From contig NC_088308.1 of assembly GCF_910592395.1 (NCBI RefSeq), forward strand, positions 12,293,001 through 12,357,000: a DNA stretch of 64,000 nt, written 5' to 3'. The notes under the pieces were generated by a model. That model worked only from the letters and a program-made list of their open reading frames with translations. It was not told the origin of the DNA and made no database searches. The DNA is from Lineus longissimus (lineage: Eukaryota; Nemertea; Pilidiophora; Heteronemertea; Lineidae). Numbering within the stretch: position 1 is the stretch's first letter; every line of letters begins with the position of its first letter. A program made the translations under genes and the position numbers. Positions 23,410-34,468 of this stretch are shown in pieces.

Positions 23410-24662
23410 CCCTTTGAGGACTGAAGGTATTTTCATAATAACTCCTTTCGAACCTGAAGACCTTTTTGATACCTAATACATAGCAATCACTAATCTTCAA
23501 ACTTATTTTAGGAGGAGAAGCATCGATACAATTCCCTAGATCCAAGAACTTTTTTATAGCATTTTTCTTGAAGTTTTTAAAAATACCATGGCTTTGAGTT
23601 CGAATTGACCCCTCCCCCAAAACCCCTCAGACCTCCAACATATTGTCCCTTTTCACCTGAACCGAGTATATTGTCAGTGTACATAGCAGGAATAAAACAT
23701 TACCAGAGTCATTATTATTTCCCCCAAAACATACATACATGTACATATACAGATTTTTGATCGAATATGATCGTAATAACGCGTTTTGCCAACAAGTCTC
23801 GCAGCCTGGCTTTGAATACGCTGGAGTGGTCCGATAGTCTTTATCGGCAGACCGTTGTTGTAGTCAAGCCTATAGATGTTACGCGAGCGCCAACAAGTCG
23901 TTCAGTGCACGGTTGATCCAAGTATTTCCTAATGCATCCCATCTTGTACAAAGAAGCATTGGCGGCCTTGCACACATTTTTGATATGAGATTGCATGTTC
24001 ATGCGTTCATCGAATGTTCATCATATCAGTTTTGGGGGTGTTTAAGACAAGTTTATTCTCCACAAGCCAGTGCTTGACAACACAAATGCAAGTTTCGGTC
24101 TGAGATACCACTTCAAGACTCTTCACAGCATTACCATATTGCATGAAATTTAGAAGTTGGTTATCGTCTACATAGAATTGAAATGGTTCCTCGGACTCGC
24201 GCATTACATCTCCAAGTGGTAAAGTATACCGTAAACAGAATGGGTCCCAGAACCGAACTTTACGGCACACCATAAATCAGAGAAACATCGCTTGACCGAC
24301 ACCCTTTTACAATGACTGAAAGTTTCCTTTCCTGTATTTTACGATGAAAACCACTGTTCCTTCCAAAAACGTCTTTTTTTTACTTCAAACAAAGATGCCA
24401 TTTTGACAAAATGTGAAGACAGTGACAACTAATTACTTTGTAATTAAATTAGCCATTGAGGTCCAATCCAGTTACACTGAATAGAAATGTGAGAGCTTCC
24501 TGTTTGGGGAATCCCATTAGGTAGTTGTAAAACCCAAAATCTGACACAGGCGGAACGAAGTACATGTATGTTGTAGTGGTGCAGTTGCTTGTCGTGCGGT
24601 GATATCAGGCGCAAAGCACAGTGACATCATGCTCGTCGTACGGCGCATCAGTCGTCAAAGGG
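23410..24662. mobile_element. piggyBac-like element with TTAA target sites (2), carrying a LINE fragment
   Basis: The left end reads CCCTTTGAGGACTGA and the right end, complemented, CCCTTTGACGACTGA, one mismatch in 15, with TTAA at 23406-23409 and 24663-24666. It is a different subfamily from the element at 22367. It contains the minus-strand LINE fragment at 23770-24290, either captured or nested. No transposase frame is visible. Confidence 0.65.
23770..24290 (-). pseudogene. L2/CR1-like LINE reverse transcriptase fragment
   Basis: The frame at 24007-24273 (minus) contains FYVDD, the reverse transcriptase catalytic box (usually YADD), followed by a region ending HWLVENKLVLNTPKTDMM, typical of the palm-to-thumb stretch of Jockey-clade LINEs. 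Just upstream in another frame SVLGPILFTVY is readable. Further 3', HIKNVCKAANASLYKMGCIRK and then, after a frame change, GLPIKTIGPLQRIQSQAARL continue the same protein. At least two frameshifts are therefore present. There are no 5' or endonuclease domains. Confidence 0.8.
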
Positions 24663-24666
24663 TTAA

Positions 24667-25200
24667 AATTGTACTGTGGATACTTTTGATTTGACCTACA
24701 TTTACATTTTAGGGTCACAAAGGCCAAAGTCTAAATTTTGAGGGCACATTTCATCCTTGTTTGTCCTTGAATCTTGAATTTTGTCTTACTATCAGGCCAC
24801 CTAGGCCAAGTTGGTAGAAAGGCTGACGTTACACTAAATTGGGTAAAGGAGGTTTTCAAGCCATCCATGAGTCGTCAATTTGTTTGAGTCGTTACAGTTA
24901 GTTTGCTAGAATAGGTTTCTTGTCTGTCTACACATGTAATTATGTCTAGGTCAATGCATCAGGACTCAGGTCTTAGTAATAGTAGGTCAAGGTTGAAAAT
25001 TTTGTGCAGACCTATCTCACAAATTCTTCACTTAGTAAGTGACTTAGTATAGATTCATCTAAAACAAGCATAAATGCTGTGCTTTTTGTGTGCTTCTACA
25101 ATTTTGACATAATTCCACCTGTGGTAATAAAGTAAGGAATTTAAGTTTTCCATTCACTTTTCTCTTGTTGGCCTTTGTGAGCACAATGTCCTTTCATTTC
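24667..25200 (+). repeat. Degenerate HINE-like unit
   Basis: TTTGATTTGACCTACAT followed by AGGGTCACAAAGGCCAAA resembles the nuclear-receptor-like block of the ~301-bp units. It ends near 25200 with GTGAGCACAATGTCC then TTTCA, a decayed 3' terminus lacking one hairpin arm. Confidence 0.5.
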
Positions 25201-25691
25201 CTGATCTCTATTTCAGATGATGTGTTTCTTTCGATACCTGATGTTGACAAATATGCAAATGTACACAAAAAGAAATGGATTGATTGTGACAATATTCATG
25301 TTTATAGATCAGAAGGTAATGAGTCTTCAAATCTTGTTTTAAAATTTGGCCTTAGAATAAGACAACTCTGAACAAGTTGATAAATATTTAGGTCGCTGTG
25401 ACCTGCCGTTCTCAGTAGGTTACGTTCATTTCTGTTGGTTGTTCTCCCTTTACTTAAACGGCAAGTTTATTTGGACCGTGAGCCCGTAAAATGACCATAG
25501 GGTACGGAATTTTTTTCAACTCGGTGTGTTTAAGAGTAAGACCCATATAACTAAACATACAGTGGAACCCTGGTAACATGACCACTCATGGGACTGAGGT
25601 TGAATGGTCATGTTACCAGGGTGGCCGCGTTAGTGAAGTTGAAAATCTGGGGACGAAATGCATGATTAGGCCACGATGTAATTGTAAGCAA

Positions 25692-25897
25692 TATGTGACC
25701 CACCACGGCAAAATGAGTCGCATGTCGCACAGAGTTAGAAGATGAGCCTAAAATGACACCAGGACATAATAGAAGAAATTGATATGCTCAGATGTTATGC
25801 TCAAAAGGCAGACAATAGTGAAATGAATAACCAGTCTGTCTCAACCTGTCAAGCTCAGAGCGACATGCGACTCATTTTGTCATGGCGGGTCGACATG
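25692..25897. mobile_element. MITE with TATGTGACCC ends, complete copy
   Basis: Inverted ends of about 35 bp: TATGTGACCCACCACGGC plus AAAATGAGTCGCATGTCGC at the left and the complement at the right (GCGACATGCGACTCATTTT, GTCATGGCGGGTC). The internal sequence recurs at 26466-26634. Similar short terminal words occur near 20736. Superfamily not assigned. Confidence 0.6.
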
Positions 25898-26465
25898 TAA
25901 GCTATATAGTGAGGGTGTATATGGCATGTATGAGCAGACGATTGCCAGTTAAAGGGTTAATGTGTCTGTAAGATGACCAAACGTCATCATTATTTCCAAG
26001 TTACGGCATTAAAGACCTTTTCATTTGAACCTGAACAAACCAGGCACAGCTGCCTTTCTGTAGACAAAGTGCAGTGTAAAGTAATATGTACTCATTACTT
26101 TATTTGCAGATGGGAATCCCATGGCCATCGACTGTTACATGTTTCCATTTCAAATGAATCTACCACAGAACTTGCCAGGTAAAGTATTCATTGACTGTCA
26201 GAATAAGAAATAGAAGAATACTGCCCACGAGTCTGATCTGAGTCACCAGAAGTACAAAACCTTTGCCCTTTAAACTTCAAAGTAGATGAAAGTCAGTATC
26301 TGATTCAGAATAAAAAAACCCAACATACTAACCATTAATTAGATTATCCCATTCATGTAAATGCCTGGGCCGCCATTTCACCATGTTCGCTGTTAGATCA
26401 GCATCATCAAGTTTTGGAACATGAGCAGATTTCTTCTCTGTTGTAAACCTTATGATAGTCGATGA
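25898..26465. other. No recognisable gene; isolated TTAA terminus
   Basis: At 25948-25957 AAAGGGTTAA resembles the right end of a piggyBac-like element, but no left partner is visible. The frame at 25973-26182 has no recognised domain. Confidence 0.35.
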
Positions 26466-26634
26466 TATGTGACCCGTTCTAGCAAAACCAGTCGCATGTC
26501 ACTCATAAGATGAGCCTAGATGACACCAGGAGATAATAGAAGAAAGTGATGTCGTCATATTTCACAAAAGGCAGCCATAGTGAAATGATTCAACAGTCTG
26601 TCTCAACCTGCCAAGCTCAGATATGTTCAATACA
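26466..26634. mobile_element. MITE with TATGTGACCC ends, 3'-truncated copy
   Basis: Begins TATGTGACCCGTTCTAGC and shares GATGAGCCTA, GACACCAGGA and CAGTCTGTCTCAACCTG with the copy at 25692. The right terminal repeat is absent; a SINE starts within a few bases, so the SINE or its target event probably truncated it. Confidence 0.55.
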
Positions 26635-26640
26635 TGCAAT

Positions 26641-26880
26641 GGGGGATCAGTGGCAGAGTGGTTAGAGCGCCAGGCTTATAACAAGGAGGTCGTAAGTTCG
26701 ACACTCGAACAGATCAGTACTGTTTCATCTTTGTGTCCTTGGGCAAGGCACTAAACCATACTTACTTTTCTTTACCCCGGAGTAAATGTAGGTACCAAGC
26801 TTGCCGGGGAAGTTCACCTGTGATAGACCAGCATGTTATCGAGGGGGAGTAGTACTCCTACCTTCTATTTGTAAATGTTA
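26641..26880 (+). mobile_element. tRNA-derived SINE
   Basis: The 5' part has an exact polymerase III A box, TGGCAGAGTGG (26651-26661), and a B-box-like AGTTCGACACT (26696-26706), so it is tRNA-related. It cannot fold as a proper tRNA. Next comes TGTCCTTGGGCAAGGCACT, which resembles the conserved central domain of several widespread animal SINE superfamilies (possibly Nin-DC). Beyond that lie GTAAATGTAGGTACC and a segment rich in GGGGGAGTAG, then an AT-rich tail. Confidence 0.75.
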
Positions 26881-27035
26881 CATCATTAAATATCGCATCA
26901 TTTTCAGGTCTGGAGCGCAAACTACTGGTTCAATTTCTTTGAAGTTTGGGTTTTACTCACCCCTATAATACTAGTTTCACTAAAACAGCTGTAATAAGTA
27001 TAAAGTAGGGGCAAATTGGGAATATTTTCATTTTT

Positions 27036-27520
27036 GGCTCACCAAAGGGGAGTCTATACAACAACCCAGTGTACGTCCGTCGTCGATGTCATTGTCGTCT
27101 GTCGTCGTCTGTATCCTGTTTCAAAAACAGTGGTACGTTTCTTAACCGCTAGGCCTATGAATTTGGAACTTTGTACACATAACCCCCCAGGTCAGGTGAC
27201 CTCTGACACTGACCTTCAAGTTAGTTTGCTTCATGTGACTCCCTTAATCATATCATCTCTGACACTGAATTTCGGTCCAATCTGATTCTCAACTTGGCCA
27301 CCAGGGGGCCAAAACTAAAAAAGGTACAATATCATGCTTATAAGTGACTTGTTTTCAGTGATATTTTATGGTAGGTACTCTAAACAAGGATACATCACAT
27401 GTCATCCTGACCTAAGTTTGACCTATATACTATACATGTACGTAGCATGTTTCATAACCAGGATGAAATCCTAACCACCAAATATCTATACGGCGAGCAC
27501 AATGGCCCCTGGCCATTTCA
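27036..27520 (+). mobile_element. Short HINE-like element with a single unit
   Basis: Five Ts, then GGCTCACCAAAGGGGAGTC, GTC-rich sequence, one unit with TTGGCCACCAGGGGGCC (about 27296) and the standard 3' hairpin ending TTTCA at 27520 before six Ts. At 485 bp it is the shortest complete member in the window and shows the minimal architecture. Confidence 0.75.
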
Positions 27521-27754
27521 TTTTTTAAGGGAGTGGTATTTTTGTCTGATTTTTCACAATTTTTCACCTAAAATGAGGGGTGGCAGTACCCACCCCATCC
27601 TCTTAGTCGAAAAAATTATTCAATTTGGAAGCCCCAGGCCAGAGAAACCATGTCTAACACATTTCAGTAGCTGGGGACATCTGGTGTCGTCTGGAGGAAC
27701 TAAAATACCTTAAAAATTTATGGCGTACACGTACGATCTTGGCACTGAAAGAGT

Positions 27755-27819
27755 TAACCAGGGTGAATTCCTAACCATCAAATATCTATACCGCGAGCAC
27801 AATGGCCTCTGGCCTTTTC
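27755..27819 (+). repeat. Solo 3' terminus of a HINE-like element
   Basis: TATCTATACCGCGAGCAC followed by AATGGCCTCTGGCCTTTTCA matches the last 65 bp of the 27036 element. No unit precedes it. Confidence 0.6.
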
Positions 27820-30800
27820 ATTTAATTTAGTTCAAGGTACCTCAAAATCATCGTGTCTTTCCAAATTTTTCAACTCATACTCCGTCAATTTGCTTGAGGT
27901 TTGTGGTGAATGTTTTTTATTAAATTGTGGACACTAGTTTGTCACAACCAACCTACTCTTAAAGGAATTGATGTAAAGGTCCGGACTGTTTCTGGTTGTG
28001 GCCATGCATCTACAGGGCTAGTTTGTCTCAACCTGCACTTCAAAAGATTTGATTTAAGGTGGCACTACACAGTGGTGACGGGGTCCGTTTTGTCCCCCCC
28101 AAGAGAAATGTAGTTCTTAGGACGCAGGCCGTTTCCATGTTCATGAATGGGTTCACCCTGTTCCAAATACTATTTACTCTGACGCCCTGGTCTTAATTGC
28201 CATGTGCAGAGCGATCTTTGGCGATTTTATGAGCCTAGCATCTGTGCCATTTGAAGTGGGTCTCAATCCCCAGTTTGGGCTCAATATGTAACATACCTTC
28301 CATCTGCCACGCGAGGTTGGGCGTAGTAGTGCGAGTGTCAATTATGCTCGTCCAAATTCTAGGCCATATAGCGAAAAAATAGCCGGGATGACCCCATGTT
28401 TTCACATCAAATAAACAAACTAGATGCATTTGGCTATCTGTCGGTGGTTATGTCATTCCCAAATCATTTATTTTGAACTGACTGATGCCCGTTTGAAGAT
28501 TGCACACATCATGCCATTTTTTGGTCAATTATTTACCATTTTCAGGATCCAAGTGATGTCAAAGGTGGCGCCATCTATCGGTGCTCTTATGAATTAAATG
28601 CAATGAAAATGCTGTAGAGTTCTTCTCTGGATTCATACGAACCCAGAAATGTATAGATTATGGTGCCTGTGATGTATGATTAGACCTCAACAGGAACTGA
28701 AAGACTACCTCGTGTTGGTTGCCCGAGGCCTATTTGACGCTGCCCTTGACACCGTCCTCCGCACTGTGTAGGGAGAGCTGGAAAAGACCCCAATTGGCGA
28801 CTTTGGATAACTTTATCTTTCCTATCTAGCTGCTGCATATAGAATCCATTTAACACTTTTTTCGATTAAGAGGGTAATAACATTTTCGTCTTCAAAATAA
28901 TCCAGTGCAAATTTCTTTTTTTCCCGTTAGCAGACAACAGAAAATGCCTCGCTTTGACTGAAAATGCCTCGTTTTCATGGGATGTTTTGACAGAAAATCG
29001 TCTGCTAGCTATCACCACCATATACACCCAACCATCACCCGCCCATAGTGAGAAAAAATATTGGAACACAGCTTTTAGTAATCTAGAATGACTGTAGATG
29101 TCTCTCGGATCGATTCCAGACAGTGCTGAGCACAGCTAAACAGTGTGTAGAAAGTAATGTATGCAAACGGCATAGGTCGTTCAACATTACTGGTGCCTGA
29201 TTTACCCAAACGACTTATACCGTTCAACGGTCTCAAAGAGTTAAGAACCTTATTTCAGGTAATGATTGGCAATGAAGTCGAGGTTGTAATGTGTGCCATC
29301 TGGTGCCAAATATAAGAAACGAAAACCTGAGACTAGTCACAGAGTGCTCATTCATTTGAAAATATACAAATCTTGACCCAACCGCGTATCTTTGAAGGCA
29401 AATTTATCAAGACGTACTTATCAGATGAAATCGATATATTTTATTCTTAATCTTAGTTCAAAAAAGCGAAGATCTGAAAAGACATGAGTACCGTAAGTAA
29501 GTCATATTATGACTGATTGCTTTACAGTTATCTGAAGGCAACACCCCAATTGCCACATTCTTAGTGAGAACTTTATGTTTCTTCCTTTATGATGATACAT
29601 TTATCAAGTAGAAAAACTTTTAAAATACTTACTTGTTGATATGTCTGGTAAAACCGATTCCCGCTTTTTTTATTGTTTGGCTCTCAGATTTTTTCAAGAG
29701 TTTTTTTCTGGGGGAGGTTGAATAAAAATCAAAACTATTTCTTTGCTATTTTTGACAATCATGAGCATTTCTGGATGAAGTTTTTGGTCAGAGGAAAAAA
29801 TTTAAAAATCTTGTTTCACAATAAAATTGATACTCTGCAGCCTTTCTCCGACGTCTGCCCAATGATTTTCGATATCGTAGTATAGTTCGCCTGTGCAAAT
29901 CATTGGGAATCATGAGTCTCTAATGTGCTACTGTCATCAAACTGTATACTTGAGGGCTGTAACCCACCCTGCCGCACCCCAGTTCAGGGCCAATGAATAA
30001 GCAAAAACTTACTTTCAGTTAATTGTCTTCTCCCAAATGGAAAGATTTTAACAATGAGAGTTCAAATAACTGCTGGCCCATGTGAGACTCGTCAACGTAG
30101 TGGGTTAAAGAGCCATGCTGTGCTATTTTTGGACATAACTGACCTGCCTAACAGTGCTACAAATAGCCACCCAATGCAACAATGTGACAAAATCTACTGA
30201 GATAGACCATGCGGTCAGGAAAATTTACCAAATCGTTGCTGATATTTAAGAAAATATCTTTTTAGTGGGAAGGAATTACTTCTCGTACTATATTTCATTG
30301 GAAAGAGTCTTCTGTCTGGGACACAAACAAATAAAAATGATGTAAATATTTTTTAATAAGCTGCAGGTTTTTAGAAATATGAGCTGCATATTTAACGATA
30401 TCATGGTTTGATGATATTTTGAAGTCAGCCAAAAGGTCCCCTCCCAATGATATATATGTTTTCACCTTCTGAACTGTTATTTAAAATTCTTGTTCAACAC
30501 ATCAAGCAAAAGACATTGTAAAACTACATGATGGACATGCATTTACTTCGCAGTGGCTGGATGTCAAAGCAGACGACGCTATATATAATGATATAGTTCC
30601 TTCCCGCCAAAAACATTCTAAAGATGGTGCATTAGTATAACTGCGTGGTAAGCAGGTGTGCATGAGAAAAGTCATGGCTGCATGTTGCTGAAGAAATCAA
30701 GTTCATAACTCAGTAAATATTCATCCAAAATATTTGTCAAAGCTATGATTTATCACAGCTTGAGACCTGGGCCCGGTTGTTAGAAAAAAAGTTTATTTTA

Positions 30801-30970
30801 ACATGCCGTTACCAGTAACGCATGTTAAATCCAGTAACATGCCGTTACCAAACAAACCGTAAATATTTTGTTGTTTGAAGCAAAATTTTAAGCATTTTTG
30901 GTAACGGCTAGTTAACAACATGCTATCTTCTGTTCAGAAAAAAAAATCCCATAATTCATTGCAAATTTTT
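27820..30970. other. 3.1 kb with no recognisable gene
   Basis: AT-rich sequence. Short frames at 27910-28113, 28235-28429, 28866-29069 and 29673-29885 have no recognisable domain or splice context. At 30797-30827, TTAACATGCCGTTACC and its near-complement form an imperfect palindrome, and GCCGTTACCA recurs at 30848; this may be a small MITE. I see nothing else I can support. Confidence 0.4.
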
Positions 30971-32425
30971 GGCTCACCGTCAGGGGAGTCTATACCATAG
31001 CCCTGTGTCGTCGTCGTCGTCGTCGTCGTCCGTATCCTGTGTGGCACGTTTCTTAACCGCTTGGGCTATGAACTTGAAACTTTGTACACATTATAGCCTA
31101 GGTCACATGACCTCTGGCAGCGAATTTCGGTCCGGCCTGATTCTTCGCCTGGCCACCAGGGGGCTAAAACCAAAAACTTAAAAAGTGCGATAAATCGTTT
31201 ATTACAGATTTGTTTTTGCTAAAATTTTTATGGTGGGTACCCCTAGCAAGGATACATCACATATCATACGGGTTTTTGATTTGACGTACTTGTCAAGGTC
31301 ACAGAGGTCAAACTCTAAAATTTAACCAATAGTGGCACGTTTTGTCTTTATTCGTCCTATAGTCTTTAAATTTGATATGTAGATACCTGTTACTTAGCTC
31401 TACATGTTGACAAAAAATCAGGTCGATGTGGCGTACTTTTCAAGGTCACAGAGGTCAAATGGTGTGAATTGGCCGTTTGTGTGTAAATATGGCACGTTTC
31501 TTAACCACTAAAGCTATGAACTTTAAACTTGGTACACATGACCCCCTAGGTCAGATGACCTGTGACACTGATTTTCGGTCCGGTCTGATTCTGAACTTGG
31601 CCACCAGGGGGTCAAAACCAAAAATTTGAATAGTGCCATATCTCGCTTATTACTGATTAGCTTTTGGTAATAAATTTATGGTAGATACTCCTAGCAAGGA
31701 TACATCACATATGATATGGATTTTTGATTTGACGTACCTGTCAAGATCACAGAGGTCAAATGGCGTAAATTGGGCATTTGAGCATAACTGTGGAACGTTT
31801 GTTAACCCCTAAGGCTATGAACTTGAGACTTTGTACAGAGGACCCCCTAGGTCAGCTGACCTCTGACCCTGATTTCAGTCCAGTCTGATTCTCGACTTGG
31901 CCACCAGGGGGCCAAAAGTGAAAACCTAGAAAGTGTGATATCTCGCTTATTAGTGATTCCTTTTCAATAACATTTTTATGGTAGGTTCTCCTAGCAAGGA
32001 TACATCACATATCATATGAGTTTTTGATTTGACCTGCTTTTCAAGGTCACAGAGGTCAAATGGCGTAAATTGGTCGTTTGATTGTAACTATGGCAGGTTT
32101 CTTAACCGCTAAAGCTATGAACTTGAAATTTGGTACATATGACTCCCTACGTCATGTTACCTTGGACAGCGAATTTCGATCTGATCTGGTACTCAACTTG
32201 GCCACCAGGAGGCCAAAACTAAAGGGTAAAAAGTGCAATATCTCGTTTATTAGTGACTTTTTCTGATGATATTCTTATGGTACTTACTCCAAGCAACGAT
32301 ACATCACATGCCATACCGGCTTTGGTTTGACCTATATACTATACATGTACAATGTTTCTTAATCTGGATGAATTCCAAAGCACCAAATATCTATACGGTG
32401 AGCACAATGGCCCTTGGCCGTTTCA
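30971..32425 (+). mobile_element. HINE-like element with about four units, abutting the Myb-like gene
   Basis: Five Ts, then GGCTCACCGTCAGGGGAGTC, a (GTC)n tract (31006-31031), units at 31042, 31333, 31490, 31791 and 32091 (the last three spaced 301 and 300 bp), and the 3' hairpin ending TTTCA at 32425. CTCF-like cores lie near 31151, 31599, 31899 and 32197. The element ends only 36 bp upstream of the Myb-like start codon, so any promoter or 5' UTR of that gene would lie largely in the repeat. Confidence 0.78.
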
Positions 32426-32461
32426 TTTGGAATTGATCTACTTCCTGTAAAAAAATTCAAG

Positions 32462-34468
32462 ATGATGACAAAGAAATCCAAGAAGCCCAATTTTACAGCC
32501 AGGGAAGTAGCAATTCTGACTCAAATGGTGAGGCAGAATGCGTCGATAATGACATCCAAGTTCCGTAACATGACCGAGAATGATAGGAAAAATGAGTTGT
32601 GGACAAAGATAGCCACCAGTGTCAATGCTGTTGGCATTTGCAAGAGAACCTCAGATGAGGTGAAAGAGAAGTGGCGCCAGTTGAAGGCTAAGGCCAAATC
32701 CCAACAGGCCAAGTCCAAGAAAGAAGAGAAGAAGACGGGAGGTTGCCCAGCTGTCGCACTGGATATGGTGTCAGAGACCATAGCTGATATATTCAAGGCT
32801 GACCCAAGCTGGGAGGGAATTAAAGGAGGCTCGGAGTCTGCAGCTTGTGCGTTTACTATTCCTCCCCCTGCTGCTACTGCCACAAGTCATCATGCCATTG
32901 CCAATGTTGCCAATGAAACATTTTTTCCTTTGACAGTTGGACCAGAGCCAGCATTTTGTGACCAAGGTATGTCATGTATGTTAGAATCATCCCTTTTGTG
33001 CATATTTCAAAGCCAAAATTTGCCACATTAAAGGGCAAAAGTGAAATGACAGCCAGCAATGCCAATGAACAACCAATCAAAAACTTCTATGCCTATCTTT
33101 TTTATGTCAAATACTCCTTCATTAAATTTGCCTTTAAATGTCAGATCTTTATTGCCTAAGTCATGACAGTTTGTTCTTGAGCATACATCTTTATTATTCT
33201 AAGGGTAAATTAACTCATAAACTTGAAAAAAACACGTCTGCTTGCAGTTCATGAGTTGGCACTGTGCCAGTGCCAACCCTAAAAAATCAATAATGGCGGC
33301 CATGCTGCTTCTGACAATCTGATCACAGTGCATGGGTTTTTTGTGTCCGTCTCCATTGAAAGGAAGACTGACTGTTCATATAATACACCCTAAAGTGTTC
33401 ACCGAAATATAATCTTTTACAACAGCTCACCTGATAGTCATGCCATGTCCAATTATGCCTCCAAAACATGCTTTGACTTGAGATTACTTTCAATGCATGT
33501 CCGGCTGATTTCACGAAATGTACATGGCCATGCACACTGATGATGCACACAGCTGCAAAGCCAATGGTCACAGGTGATTGAGTTACATTAACATAGTTTG
33601 TTGTCAAAGTTTTTGAGATTTAGAATTAAATAAGTACCAAAAAAAATGAAATCTGAAAGAATGCAATTTATTGTTTCGTATTTTCATTTTTCTGATAGCT
33701 AATTTTTAAATTAAAAACGACTGAAAATACTCATTGTAGTGTATAGCCCAAATACCTATGATTCCAGCTATTGCTCTTTCAACTCAGCAGTATAGGGTGC
33801 AGATGCAGTATAATACCATGATAGTGGCTCAAAATATGACAATCATTTCAGTTCATGATATAGTTGCAATATGTCATGACAAGATGAAATCAACTTCATC
33901 TTTATGAGAAAAAGTAGTAAATTTTCTAAAATCTATATTTGCTGTGAAAATATTCCAAGTCATTTTTAAATATTATATAAAACATAAATCCTTGTTTAAC
34001 ATCAATACCAGTATACACAATGTTAAAAACGTACCTTTGATTTTGGTAATTGAATTTACTATTATTTTATTCTCTTTTAAAGCCTTGTCGACTGTGGTCA
34101 AAATAACACCAGAAGAAGAAGAAGTCCAACGCCTCTGCATTGAAGCCTCTAGTGGACATGTTGAGGACCTGGGGAAGTTTGAGGAAATGCCCCTGGAAGA
34201 AGATGGTGCAGAACTTGAATCGCTGAGATCGATGGCAAGACGAATAGAAAGAATGGGGAGGGGTAGCAAGAGGGAGAAGTCAGCAGTCAAAACGAGCAAG
34301 GCCGCCTCCCTGGTGAAGGCAGTAGAGGAGAAAACTTGCGGACATTGTGCAAGGCAGCACGACATGATTGAGTCAGAAATACGCAACAATGAACTCAGGA
34401 GATGTGTTTTGGAACTCAAGATAGAAAAGTTAAGGTTGGAAGTTGCGAAGTTGAAGAGAGAGAGTTGA
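32462..34468 (+). CDS. Myb/SANT-like (Harbinger-type) DNA-binding protein, two exons
   Basis: Exon 1 is 32462-32966 and exon 2 is 34083-34468. The donor reads AAG|GTATGT, the acceptor TTTTAAAG|CC, and the phase-1 junction keeps the frame, giving 296 residues. Residues about 9-80 form a Myb/SANT-like domain of the type found in Harbinger accessory proteins and NAIF1-like proteins (Myb_DNA-bind_5 family): NFTAREVAIL, ELWTKIATSVNAVG and RTSDEVKEKWRQLK are its three helices. Residues about 250-296 are a charged heptad-like coiled coil after a CGHC pair, likely for dimerisation or partner binding. I chose the ATG at 32462; the next codon is also ATG, and the first upstream in-frame start candidate lies in the flanking repeat. 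No Harbinger nuclease is present nearby, so it may be a domesticated gene or a transposon remnant. Lysine-rich linkers suggest nuclear localisation. Confidence 0.75.
32967..34082 (+). other. Intron of the Myb-like gene
   Basis: A 1,116-bp GT-AG intron. It holds no repeat family recognised elsewhere in the window. A palindromic word GTTGGCACTGTGCCAGTGCC lies near 33254. The open frames within it, for example the minus frame at 33323-33607, show no domain. Confidence 0.6.

Noticed and set aside
25560-25640. Second complete MITE of the CAGTGGAACC type
   Set aside because: Only the left terminus is recognisable (CAGTGGAACCCTGGTAAC); no inverted partner with TA was found.
26641-26715. Possible tRNA gene
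   Set aside because: A- and B-box-like sequences are present but the segment does not form acceptor or anticodon stems and is followed by a SINE body.
29215-29245. piggyBac-like end (CAAAGAGTTAA)
   Set aside because: Single mismatch-rich terminus without a partner; too short to call.
32521-33080. Minus-strand frames opposite the Myb-like gene
   Set aside because: They are antisense shadows of exon 1; no domain, whereas the plus strand has a recognised fold and conserved splice phase.
33944-34468. Single-exon start at 33944 for the C-terminal coiled-coil frame
   Set aside because: The upstream part is intronic AT-rich sequence; the acceptor at 34081-34082 joins exon 1 in frame and explains the frame better.
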